Below the pieces are notes generated by a model. It was not told where the DNA came from. It made no database searches and saw only the letters and a list, made by a program, of their open reading frames with translations. The position numbers were made by a program, and so were the translations under genes. Positions 20,312 through 29,785 of a DNA stretch of 64,000 bases are shown in pieces. The first letter of the stretch is position 1. Each line of letters opens with the position of its first letter. Source of the DNA: Akkermansiaceae bacterium (GTDB taxonomy: Bacteria > Verrucomicrobiota > Verrucomicrobiia > Verrucomicrobiales > Akkermansiaceae); assembly GCA_903908495.1 (NCBI GenBank), contig CAIVSK010000028.1, positions 1-64,000 of the forward strand, read 5' to 3'.

Positions 20312-23300
20312 ATGAAGCACCCTGACAAATTCATTGCGGCTGTAACTGCGGGGCTGGCCGTGGCATGCTGTCTGGCGGTGGCTGCGGTCGGCGACGAGGA
20401 CAAGCCATGGCGGGACAACGAGCGCAAATTCAAGAGCGATGACCCGACGCTGAATTTCCGCCGCTCGGAGCATTTCCGCATCGCGTGGGGCCAGGGGGCA
20501 GGTGCCAACAAGGAAGAAAACGCGGATTTTGGCGGAGTGACAGAGCAGTTGGTGCAGGGCAATCTTCAAATGTTGGAGAAAGTGTGGCACCGCTATCACG
20601 ACCCGCAGCCGGGCGGGCTGGGTTTTCACAATCCAGGAGTTTCATCCAACGCCAAGGACCAGGATGGCAATTGCTATCGGGCCAATCTGACCCTCAACAA
20701 CACCGGCATCTGGGCCGGTGGGGCGTGGGGGTCCTGCGACGAGTGGGGCCTGCCGATGTTTGCCCTGCCACCATCGTATCTGGCCTATGATCCGCCGTCG
20801 GGCGCCACGCCGCATGAATATGGCCATACGGTACTCATCAACGCGGGTGGCTTCAACGACACGCCATACGACGGCATGTGGCACGAGGCCACCGCCAACT
20901 GGCTGATGTTGCAATTCAATAACAGCTACCCCGGCCCCGGCGGGATCGGTACCCAACCGTTTCTATCGTTGCCGCACGGCCGCAATTATTATGATGCCTG
21001 GTTGATCTGGGAGCATCTCCGCGAGACGCCGGGTTATGGCAGCGCTTTCGTCAACAAGATGTGGACCGAGGCCCGTGGCAACAAGAACAAGGGTGGGGAA
21101 TATATCTTCGATGCCATGGTCCGCCTCGCCCCCAGCGGCAATCCGGACCCGTATAATGCAATCAAGGATGCCATCGGCCACATGGCGGCGCGCAGCGTGA
21201 CGTGGGATTACCAACGCCAGGTGTTTTTTCAGAAACTCAGCCCGCGGACGATGGACCCGTTCACCGAGATGTATCGGCGGGCCTATACCGAATTGACCCG
21301 CCGCGCGGCGGACTCCAACTGGTATCGCGTCCCCTTTGCCCACGCGCCGATGCAGGGTGGCTACAACGTCGTGCCCATCGCCCTGCCTGGCAAGACCGGC
21401 CAGTCCTACCCTGTATCTATCAATTTCAAGCCGCTGTGGGACGCAACCCGCCACGCCGATTGGCGCGCCACCCTGGTAGCCGTCAACGACGCCGGCGAGG
21501 CGCGCTACAGCACGATGTGGAATGCCGGCGTGAATTCCATCACTCTATCGACCGACGAGAACCGCTTGTTTCTGGTGGTGGCAGCCACGCCGGACTTCAT
21601 GCCATTTGAAGGGTTCCAACATCCGCTGCTGTCCGACCTGCCGTTGCAGCCGCAGGCCTACGAGGTCGCCTTTGTCAACACCAAGGCCGACGCCTATCAA
21701 AGCAAGCCCTCAGTCCCCGCGGGAGTCGCCGGCAAACCCCACGCCAACGGCGGCGGATTCGTGGCCGCCACCGCAAAAGTGGCAGCCAGCGCCTATGTGG
21801 GGCCCGACGCCATGGTGTTGGGCAGCGCGCAAGTGACAGGCAAGGCCCGGATCGAGGATTTTGCGGTGGTGATGGACCGCGCAGAGGTGAGCGAAACCGC
21901 GGTGCTCAGCGGCCATGCCCTGGTGCGGGAAACCGCCCAGGTAAGCGGCCACGGCAAGGTGCGGGACTGGGCGACGGTGCAAGGCGGGTGGAAGATTTCT
22001 GGCAACGGACGGGCGCTGGAGCGCGCCTATCTGGCGGATCGCGGTGAGTTGACGGACCACGCCACCATCAAGGGCGCGGCATCGGACAACGGCGGCGCGA
22101 AGGTCGGCGGGCATGCCATCAAGGAGGGAGATTGCGCCAACAGCGCCAACGTCGATCACCAAACGCTGATGTGCTGGGTGTGGGGAATCGATCAAAAATA
22201 CGCCGATGACCGGCCGGACAACGAGAGCCTGTATTGCAACTATCAATTCAACCGCAGCAGCCCGATCTATGCGCTCGACCGCTTCGGCGTGATGCATGGC
22301 TATCTGATGGGCTCGCCGCAAACCCTCACCCTCGATGACACACAACTGCGCGGTGCCCTGCAACTCGACGGCCAGGGCCAACACGTCGAGTTGAAGCGCG
22401 ATGTGGCGGACTTTGCCGACACCACCATCTCGTTGTGGCTCAACTGGGCCGGGGGATCGGCCGGCCAGCGCATCCTGCATTTCGGCGATGGCGGGAAGAA
22501 ATATGCCTATCTCACGCCGAAGGATGCCGCCACCGGCAAGTTGAAGTTTGTCATCAGCACCGGCGGCCCGCAGAGTGAACAGGCGCTGGTGGGTCCAGCG
22601 CCGTTGCCAAAGGGGACTTGGACGCATGTGGCCATCACCCTCAGCGGCGATACTGCCACGCTCTATGTTGATGGCAAGGCCGTCGCCAAGAACCCCGCCA
22701 TGACGCTCAAACCGGACATGGTGCTAGGACCTAACACGCTTGCAGGAAACGATTGCATGTTTCTGGGCCGCGGGCCGCAGGGCGGGTATTACCTCGGCTG
22801 GCTAACTGACTTTCGGGTCTATGTGCAGGCGCAGGAGGCGGCCGTGATCGCCACTCTGGCCGGCCAAATCCACAATCGCTCAGCCAAGGGCACAGCAGCA
22901 GCCAAAGACACCGCGCCGACGAAAACATCCAGAGCAGCGTTTCTGATGCCGCCCACGCCGCTGGGTGACAGCGCCGTGGTGATGTCCGCGCCCAAAGCCG
23001 CCGCTGACGCAGCCGGGGTCGAGTACTCGTTTATCGGATCCGGCGCAGGCGGCCACGCAAGCGGCTGGATCTCCAGCAACCGCTGGACCGACTGCCGGCT
23101 CGAACCCGGTAAAACATATGCCTATATCTTCAAACTGCGCGACCAACAGGGCAACGAAACACCGCCGTCCCCACCGCAGCGGGTGACTCTGCCGCCGTTG
23201 ACTGAAGTGCTGGAATGCGCTTTTGAAAGCCCGCCCAAGGGGGTGAGCCCGTCAGCCATCCGCATGACTGTGGCGAAGCCGGAAGGCACCAGCGGCGCGG

Positions 23301-24049
23301 TGGAATACCAATTTGCCAGCATTGGCGGCAAGCCGGGTGCCTGGCAATCCAGCCGGACCTGGACCGACAGCGGGCTCACCGAGGGGAGCAAGCACAGCTA
23401 TTCAGTGCGAATGCGCGATGCCGCCGGCACGTTTGGCAAGCCCTCGCCGGTAGCGGCGGCGGTGGTGCGCGATGACACCCCGCCCGCCCGCTATGCCATC
23501 GGCGAGTGGCAGACGTTGCCCTTCGCCACCGTGGAAAACTCCGTATCCATGAAAGCCATGTCGGTGACCGGAGCCAATGAGTGCCCGAAAATCGAAGCCG
23601 ACGCGGTCGAGTATTCCTTCCATTGCGTGGCGGGTGGCGGCCCGGACAGCGGCTGGATTGCCACGCCGGCGTGGCAGACGCCGGCCTTGCCTAACGGATT
23701 GTACCAGTACGCGTTCAAGCTGCGCGACAAGTCGCCGCAACTCAACGAAACACCGTGGTCCAGCAACGAGACGGCGGTGGTTTCCGCACTGACGGGCTAT
23801 CACGACTGTCCTGTTAGTCAACTCGCACGCCAGCCCGAAGGCGCGTTGGTGTCATTTCAAGGCAAGGTGACCAAAGTCGACACCGCCTCGTACACGGTCA
23901 CAGCTGGTGGCACCAGCATCAAGGTGGTGCCCCGCAGCGTCGCGGCTGCCACCGATGCCAAACTCGCCAACGCCAGCGTCTCGGTTCAAGGCTGCCTGTG
24001 GATCCGCAACAAGGAGAAATGCGTCGTGTGGGCCGAGTTGCGCAAATGA
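20312..24049 (+). CDS. Secreted multidomain protein: HEXXH (DUF6055-like), beta-helix, LamG and Ig-like domains
   Basis: A 1245-residue exported protein; MKHPDKFIAAVTAG starts a signal peptide of about 28 residues. The N-terminal domain (40-400) resembles DUF6055/avirulence-type proteins and has HEYGH at 168-172 with a downstream WHEATANW that could give a third zinc ligand. From about 485 to 610 are hexapeptide repeats of a left-handed beta helix (VxGxAxV form). A LamG/concanavalin-like domain spans about 680-855. Two or three Ig/FN3-like modules ending in (W)TDxGL(T)...YSVRMRD follow, and the C-terminus resembles an OB-fold. A zinc-dependent peptidase acting on a cell-wall or glycoprotein substrate is plausible but not shown. 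It starts a run of secreted genes; the next begins 27 bp later. Confidence 0.75.
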   Translation: MKHPDKFIAAVTAGLAVACCLAVAAVGDEDKPWRDNERKFKSDDPTLNFRRSEHFRIAWGQGAGANKEENADFGGVTEQLVQGNLQMLEKVWHRYHDPQPGGLGFHNPGVSSNAKDQDGNCYRANLTLNNTGIWAGGAWGSCDEWGLPMFALPPSYLAYDPPSGATPHEYGHTVLINAGGFNDTPYDGMWHEATANWLMLQFNNSYPGPGGIGTQPFLSLPHGRNYYDAWLIWEHLRETPGYGSAFVNKMWTEARGNKNKGGEYIFDAMVRLAPSGNPDPYNAIKDAIGHMAARSVTWDYQRQVFFQKLSPRTMDPFTEMYRRAYTELTRRAADSNWYRVPFAHAPMQGGYNVVPIALPGKTGQSYPVSINFKPLWDATRHADWRATLVAVNDAGEARYSTMWNAGVNSITLSTDENRLFLVVAATPDFMPFEGFQHPLLSDLPLQPQAYEVAFVNTKADAYQSKPSVPAGVAGKPHANGGGFVAATAKVAASAYVGPDAMVLGSAQVTGKARIEDFAVVMDRAEVSETAVLSGHALVRETAQVSGHGKVRDWATVQGGWKISGNGRALERAYLADRGELTDHATIKGAASDNGGAKVGGHAIKEGDCANSANVDHQTLMCWVWGIDQKYADDRPDNESLYCNYQFNRSSPIYALDRFGVMHGYLMGSPQTLTLDDTQLRGALQLDGQGQHVELKRDVADFADTTISLWLNWAGGSAGQRILHFGDGGKKYAYLTPKDAATGKLKFVISTGGPQSEQALVGPAPLPKGTWTHVAITLSGDTATLYVDGKAVAKNPAMTLKPDMVLGPNTLAGNDCMFLGRGPQGGYYLGWLTDFRVYVQAQEAAVIATLAGQIHNRSAKGTAAAKDTAPTKTSRAAFLMPPTPLGDSAVVMSAPKAAADAAGVEYSFIGSGAGGHASGWISSNRWTDCRLEPGKTYAYIFKLRDQQGNETPPSPPQRVTLPPLTEVLECAFESPPKGVSPSAIRMTVAKPEGTSGAVEYQFASIGGKPGAWQSSRTWTDSGLTEGSKHSYSVRMRDAAGTFGKPSPVAAAVVRDDTPPARYAIGEWQTLPFATVENSVSMKAMSVTGANECPKIEADAVEYSFHCVAGGGPDSGWIATPAWQTPALPNGLYQYAFKLRDKSPQLNETPWSSNETAVVSALTGYHDCPVSQLARQPEGALVSFQGKVTKVDTASYTVTAGGTSIKVVPRSVAAATDAKLANASVSVQGCLWIRNKEKCVVWAELRK

Positions 24050-24076
24050 CGGCATCTGGCACCGTCAATCCAACCT

Positions 24077-26857
24077 ATGAAGCGCTCCTCATTGTTCATC
24101 CCGGCTGTTGCCCTTGGCGTCGGGCTGCTGCTAGGCGGCAGCCATGCGGCCGCCGAACCGAGCGGCGTGGCTTGTCGCCATGGAAATTTCGGGGTGTGCT
24201 TTGAGCGGGGCGCCATCACCAGTCTCAAACGCGTCGGTGACACGCAAGCAACCGATTATCTCCGTGCCGGGGGACGCTTCGGCGATCTAACAGTCCGCTG
24301 GCGCGCGGACCATGCCCCTTGGCAAACCATCGCCACCCAGGACCTGCCGGTAAATGCCGCCGTCTCGCTGGTCAACCCCCCGGAGAATTTCGCCCACGGC
24401 ACCCAGTGGAGTCCGCCAACCGGACCGCGGATCGAGAACCGCTTCACATTCGAGGGCGATGCGCTGGTCTGGAGCATGACGCTGAGCAACCCGGGCAATC
24501 ACCCGCTGGAAATCGGTGACCTGGCCTTTGCATGCCCGATGAACACCAAGTATGAATGGGATCGGGACGTCACCTATCATCAGCGGGTCATCCGCCATTC
24601 CCTGATCTCGGGCCACGGCTCTTTCATGTTCTGGACGCGCTGCGACGCTGAGGGGCCCTACCTGCTCATGACGCCTCTCCCCAACACAAGTCTGGAATAT
24701 TTTGACGCACCGCCGTCGCCCGGCCAACTTACGGACAACTTCACCGCCTACATCCACTCCGCCGCGCAGAGCGACGTTCTGCGGGAGCACGCCACCCACT
24801 GGAGGCAAGCCAACACCAGCGCCACCCTCGCCCCGGCAGGACAACCCGGCAACTCTGTGACATATGGCTTCCGCCTGAGCTGGGTGCAGGATTACGCCGC
24901 GCTGCGCCAACGCATCGTCGACGACGGGTTGTTCGACGTGCGCGTCGCGCCCGGCATGACGCTGCCAGTTGATCTAACGGCCAGAATCGCGATCAAGTCC
25001 CACTGCCGGATTCTGGCGTTGGATGCCGAATTTCCCGAAGCCACCGACGTGCGTGACCTCGGCACTCGTGACGACGGCACGCGTCTCTATGAGGTTGGAT
25101 TTCGCAAACTCGGGGAGAACCGACTCACGCTGCGGGCCGAGGACGGGCGTCACATGGTGCTCGAGTTTTTCTCCACCGAACCGTTGGAGACACTGATCCA
25201 CAAGCGCGCGGCTTTCCTCAGCCGCTCACAGCACCGCGACCCGGCGAAATGGTACAATGGCCTGATCAGTGACTGGAACATGGCGGACGGCGTGCTGGTT
25301 AGCCCGGACAATCTCGACACCATTCCCGAGTCCCGCCGCTATGCAGTGAGTTGTGACGATCCGGGCCTGTGCAAGGCTCCGTTTCTAGCCGCAAAGAACG
25401 TTGAATATCCAGACCGCGGCGAGATCGAAGCGCTGGAGTATTACGTCGAGCACTTCCTGTGGGGCGGACTGCAAATGACGGACGCCGAGAGCCATCCGTT
25501 TGGTCTCTATGGGATTGATGACTGGAAACGCAATCGCGAGAGTCCGGATCCGGGCACCAAGGGCCGGACCCACCTGTGGCGGATATACGACTACCCGCAC
25601 GTTGTGATGCTCTATCTGCAACTCCACCGCATTGCCCGCGAGCACCCGGATATTCCCACCCGGATCAGCGCGGCCGAATATCTGCGGCGTGCTCACGGCA
25701 CCGCCATGGCGTTGTTTACCTATCCGATGGAGTTGGCGCGGTGGTCGCCCTGCGAGACGGGGCTTTACAACGAACTCGTCATCGAGGAGGTGATTCAGGA
25801 ATTAGAGCGTGCCGGCCAAACCCGGCAAGCCGGGGAATTGCGCCAGCACTGGCAGCGCAAGGTTGCGTTCTTCGTCAGCGGCAAGGCCAATCTCTTTGCC
25901 TCAGAGTATCCGTTCGACACCACCGGCTTCGAGTCGACGCATGCCTTCGCGCGTTATGTCTTGCGCGGCGAGGATCAGGCTGGTGGATCGGCGGCGGGGC
26001 GAGTAGACGCCTTGCGCTTCGCCCACCAGCAGGCGGCGCTCAATGTCGGCTGCCGCGGCTGGCTGGAAACCGCGTATTACCTTTACGGCAGCGATTATCG
26101 GGGGGGCGGCAACGGTCACTATACCTTGAGCTATATGTCACAAATGGGCGGCTGGTCGCTGTTGGACTACACGTTACACGATGCCGTTGACCCGCAGCGT
26201 CTGTTGCCGCTCGCCTATGGCTCGATCCTGAGTTCCTGGGCGCTGCTGAACTCGGGCACTGCCCAATCCAACTACGGCTACTGGTATCCCGGCGTGGCCA
26301 ATGACGGCGGCGCGAGCGGCGGCTTCGAGCCCGCTCCCTATGGCAAAACCTGGCTCGGCCAGCCGCACCATCGCGGCGCGTGGTCATACGGCTGTGAGAT
26401 CGACCTGGGCTTCAGCGGCGCGTTGCGAGCTGCGGCCACGATCTTTGCTGATGATCCGCTGTTCGGACCCATCGCCTATGGCGGCACCTGCCTGCGCGAT
26501 GACCGGAGTTGGCAGGTCTGGTGCAAGGACGGCGTGCGGCGCCGCTTCCACATCCTGCGGAAGGACCAGCGCGTCCATCTCCAGTTGGATCGCGATCACA
26601 TCGCAGCCGATGTGCCGCTGCGCTTCGATGACGCATTGTCGACACTCAGTTTCACTCTCGAATCCCCGGACCCGCAACCTCGTGCCACCACCCTGCGCCT
26701 GGCAGGACTGCCAACCGGCGACTACACCATCGCCCTCGACGGGCAGGCAGCGGGCCTGTGCCACCAGCAAGGGGACGTCGAGGCACGGGTGGAGTTGAAG
26801 CCGACCCGGTCACGGCACGTCGTGACCATCGCGATTACAAGATCTCAAACCAAGTGA
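24077..26857 (+). CDS. Secreted protein, DUF5695-like, possible carbohydrate-active enzyme
   Basis: A 926-residue protein with a signal peptide (MKRSSLFIPAVALGVGLLLGGSH). The first 300 residues are beta-rich and resemble the N-terminal sandwich of glycosidases. The 390-760 part is helical with many Trp, Tyr and Asp residues (GLISDWNMADG, HFLWGGLQMTD, SYMSQMGGWSLLDYT), as in (alpha/alpha)6 barrels. The C-terminus is a small beta domain. The best family recalled is DUF5695, whose chemistry I cannot state. Neighbouring GH127-like genes 9 and 16 bp apart imply one transcript and a joint role in glycan breakdown. Confidence 0.6.
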   Translation: MKRSSLFIPAVALGVGLLLGGSHAAAEPSGVACRHGNFGVCFERGAITSLKRVGDTQATDYLRAGGRFGDLTVRWRADHAPWQTIATQDLPVNAAVSLVNPPENFAHGTQWSPPTGPRIENRFTFEGDALVWSMTLSNPGNHPLEIGDLAFACPMNTKYEWDRDVTYHQRVIRHSLISGHGSFMFWTRCDAEGPYLLMTPLPNTSLEYFDAPPSPGQLTDNFTAYIHSAAQSDVLREHATHWRQANTSATLAPAGQPGNSVTYGFRLSWVQDYAALRQRIVDDGLFDVRVAPGMTLPVDLTARIAIKSHCRILALDAEFPEATDVRDLGTRDDGTRLYEVGFRKLGENRLTLRAEDGRHMVLEFFSTEPLETLIHKRAAFLSRSQHRDPAKWYNGLISDWNMADGVLVSPDNLDTIPESRRYAVSCDDPGLCKAPFLAAKNVEYPDRGEIEALEYYVEHFLWGGLQMTDAESHPFGLYGIDDWKRNRESPDPGTKGRTHLWRIYDYPHVVMLYLQLHRIAREHPDIPTRISAAEYLRRAHGTAMALFTYPMELARWSPCETGLYNELVIEEVIQELERAGQTRQAGELRQHWQRKVAFFVSGKANLFASEYPFDTTGFESTHAFARYVLRGEDQAGGSAAGRVDALRFAHQQAALNVGCRGWLETAYYLYGSDYRGGGNGHYTLSYMSQMGGWSLLDYTLHDAVDPQRLLPLAYGSILSSWALLNSGTAQSNYGYWYPGVANDGGASGGFEPAPYGKTWLGQPHHRGAWSYGCEIDLGFSGALRAAATIFADDPLFGPIAYGGTCLRDDRSWQVWCKDGVRRRFHILRKDQRVHLQLDRDHIAADVPLRFDDALSTLSFTLESPDPQPRATTLRLAGLPTGDYTIALDGQAAGLCHQQGDVEARVELKPTRSRHVVTIAITRSQTK

Positions 26858-26866
26858 CAATCTAAC

Positions 26867-29770
26867 ATGAAGACATACCTAACGCAAATAACAGGCTTCG
26901 CCGCCATTGTGGTGTCGATGGGCAACATAAGTGGAGCGGAACCGGTAGTGAAGGCCGTCGAGCGGCCCGACACCAGCCAGCCGCGCAACGCGTATTATCC
27001 CGGCAATCGCGAACCGCTGCTGCCCAGCCCACTGGTGAGCCTGCCGTTTGGCAGCATCAAGCCACAGGGCTGGTTGCGGACCCAGTTGGAACTCGAGCGC
27101 GATGGGTTCACCGGCCATCTCACCGAGATCAGCGGGTTTTGCAATCCGGAGAATAACGCGTGGCTCAACAAGGATGGAATAGGCAACAACGGCTGGGAAG
27201 AGGTGCCATATTGGTTCCGCGGATTCGCAGCGCTGGCCTATGTGCTGGGCGACAAGGAACTGGTGAAACAGGCGCAACCGTGGATCGAGAACATGATCGC
27301 CAGCCAAAATGAGTTTGGTTATTTCGGCACCCAGGCCAACCTGTTTGCGCCGATCCACCCGCCGGTGCCCGCCGAGTTGCTGAGCACCCCGGATGGCAAG
27401 CCGGGATTGCTCGGCGAGTATTTCGCGGACGTCGACTTGAAGGATCGCAAGGCGATCCGCGTCGATCCCATCATCGATTTCGACTGGGCCGAACTGCCTC
27501 CGATGGAGGGCATGCCCAACAAGCAATGGAGCGCGCGCTGGACCGGGTTTATCACGGTGCAGAAGACGGCGGACTACACGTTTTCGGCCTGTTCCGACGA
27601 CGGGGCCAGGCTGTGGGTGAACAACGAAGCGCTGATCGACAACTGGAAATTCCAAGCGCCGATCACGGTGGCCGCCACCAAGCCCATCCACTTGGAAGCT
27701 GGCAGGAAATATCCACTCAAGTTCGAGTACCTGCAATTGGCTGGCGGGGCCGAGGTCCGCCTGAGCTGGAAGATGCCCGGAGCGGTTTACAAGGCGGGCA
27801 CGCTCGCTCCAGATTTCATGCCTAACATGAGCATGCTCTTCGCGCTGCGTTCCTACTACGAGTATTCCGGCGACAAGCGCATCATTGATTTGATGACGCG
27901 CTATTTCGAGTGGCAGCTGAGCGTGCCGGACAACAAGTTTTTTGCGGGCGGCTGGCAGTTTCCGCGCAATGGAGACAACATGGACAGCGTCTATTGGCTC
28001 TATAACATCACCGGCGATAAGAAGTTGCTGGATCTCACGGCCAAGCTGATGCGCACCGGTGCGCCATGGACCAACGGCAAGGTGGATGGCGGTCACAATG
28101 TAGATTACTCGCAGGGTTTCCGCAAGCCGGGACAATTCTATGTGCAAAGCAAGGATCCCAAACACCTGGCGGAGGCCTATGGCAACTACGACTCAATGCA
28201 TGACATCTACGGCCAGGTGCCGGGTGGCATGTTTGGCGGCGATGAATTTGCCCGCCCCGGCTACACCGATCCGCAGAACGCGATCGAGACCTGTGGCTCG
28301 GTGGACATGATGCTGTCACAGGAGATCCTGCTGCGCATCACCGGGGACCTGACCTGGGCCGACCGCTGTGAGAATATCGCTTTCAACACCCTGCCCGCCT
28401 CGTTCACGCCGGACCTCAAAGCGCTGCGCTACTTGACGTCCCCCAACCAGGTCAACTCCGACAAGCGCAGCAAGTATCCGATTCTGGCCGACGCCGGCGA
28501 CATGCAGGCGATGGATCCCTATAACCATCGTTGCTGCCAGCATAACTCCGGCATGGGCTGGCCGTATTTCGCCCAGAACTTGTGGCAGGCCACCCCCGGC
28601 AACGGCCTCTGCGCCGTGATGTTCGCGCCTAACACCGTGAGTGCCAAGGTCGGTGACGGCACGCCGGTGAGCATCGTCGAAGACACCCACTATCCGTTCG
28701 ATGGCACCGTCAATCTCGCATTCGCCACGCCCAAGGCGGTGCAATTCCCGCTCTACGTCCGCATCCCCGGTTGGTGTGAGGCACCCGTGATTACGCTCAA
28801 CGGCAAGCCCGTCAAGGTGGAGGCCAAGCCGAAGTCACTGGTGATGATCGATCGAGTCTGGGCCAATGGCGACAAGCTCGCCATCCAGTTTCCGATGGAC
28901 GTCAAGGTCAAGACCTGGGCGAAGCAGAAGAACGCGGTGTCGGTCGATCGCGGCCCGCTGACGTTTTCGGTGAAGATTGCTGAGAAATACGTGCCCTATC
29001 GGACAGAAGAGCATCGGAAGTGGGCGGCCTGGGAAATTCTGGCAGGCAGTCCGTGGAATTACGGCCTGGTCATCGCCCAGGGCGATCCGGCCAAGTCATT
29101 CAAGGTGGTTACCAAAACATGGCCCGCGGACGACCAGCCATTCAAGTGGGACCAGGCACCGGTCGAGTTGCTGGCACAGGCGAAGAAGATTCCTAACTGG
29201 ACCGAGAATTACTGGGGCACCATCGACGCCCTGCAAGCGAGCCCGATCAAGAGCAGCGCCGCGGCCGAGACGATTGCGATGATTCCGATGGGTGCGGGCC
29301 GCTTGCGGGTATCCCAATTGCCGCGGATTGGCGACGGCCCGGAGGCCAAGGAATGGGCAGCGTTCCAGGAGCCCATCGCGTCCGCCACCCACCCGGCCAC
29401 GCCGATGTCGGCACTGTGGGACGGCCTGGTACCCAAGGCATCCAATGACAAAACGGTGCCGCATTTCTCATGGTGGCCGCAGTCCAACAGCACCGAATAT
29501 GTCATCTGGAAATTTGACAAGCCCAAGACGGTCTCGAAGTCCGAGGTGTATTGGTTCATCGACGAGGACGCCACCACCACCCCGGTGGCATGGAAACTAT
29601 ACTACAAGATGGGCGACAAGTGGCTGGAATGCAAGAACACAACGCCCTACGGCTTGGAGAAAGACAAATTCAACGTTGTTAACTTCGCGCCGGTGACGAC
29701 GAGCGCCATCAAGCTGGAAGCCAAGCTCGGCGGCCGCTCGGGCGGAATTTCAGAGTGGAAAGTCAATTAG
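26867..29770 (+). CDS. GH127-like beta-L-arabinofuranosidase with inserted PA14 domain
   Basis: A 967-residue secreted protein (signal about 1-24). The N-terminal part of an (alpha/alpha)6 barrel (90-165) is interrupted by a PA14 carbohydrate-binding domain at about 180-312 (GLLGEYFADVDL ... LSWKMPG), and the barrel resumes with MSMLFALRSYYEYSGD. The GH127 zinc/nucleophile set is present: Glu474-Thr-Cys476 and Cys556-Cys557 (HRCCQHN). In the family the zinc-bound Cys of the CC pair is the nucleophile. The C-terminus (about 870-967) looks like a discoidin/F5-8-type module. Substrate specificity within GH127 and its relatives is not resolved. Confidence 0.8.
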   Translation: MKTYLTQITGFAAIVVSMGNISGAEPVVKAVERPDTSQPRNAYYPGNREPLLPSPLVSLPFGSIKPQGWLRTQLELERDGFTGHLTEISGFCNPENNAWLNKDGIGNNGWEEVPYWFRGFAALAYVLGDKELVKQAQPWIENMIASQNEFGYFGTQANLFAPIHPPVPAELLSTPDGKPGLLGEYFADVDLKDRKAIRVDPIIDFDWAELPPMEGMPNKQWSARWTGFITVQKTADYTFSACSDDGARLWVNNEALIDNWKFQAPITVAATKPIHLEAGRKYPLKFEYLQLAGGAEVRLSWKMPGAVYKAGTLAPDFMPNMSMLFALRSYYEYSGDKRIIDLMTRYFEWQLSVPDNKFFAGGWQFPRNGDNMDSVYWLYNITGDKKLLDLTAKLMRTGAPWTNGKVDGGHNVDYSQGFRKPGQFYVQSKDPKHLAEAYGNYDSMHDIYGQVPGGMFGGDEFARPGYTDPQNAIETCGSVDMMLSQEILLRITGDLTWADRCENIAFNTLPASFTPDLKALRYLTSPNQVNSDKRSKYPILADAGDMQAMDPYNHRCCQHNSGMGWPYFAQNLWQATPGNGLCAVMFAPNTVSAKVGDGTPVSIVEDTHYPFDGTVNLAFATPKAVQFPLYVRIPGWCEAPVITLNGKPVKVEAKPKSLVMIDRVWANGDKLAIQFPMDVKVKTWAKQKNAVSVDRGPLTFSVKIAEKYVPYRTEEHRKWAAWEILAGSPWNYGLVIAQGDPAKSFKVVTKTWPADDQPFKWDQAPVELLAQAKKIPNWTENYWGTIDALQASPIKSSAAAETIAMIPMGAGRLRVSQLPRIGDGPEAKEWAAFQEPIASATHPATPMSALWDGLVPKASNDKTVPHFSWWPQSNSTEYVIWKFDKPKTVSKSEVYWFIDEDATTTPVAWKLYYKMGDKWLECKNTTPYGLEKDKFNVVNFAPVTTSAIKLEAKLGGRSGGISEWKVN

Positions 29771-29785
29771 AAATCCCATAGAACC

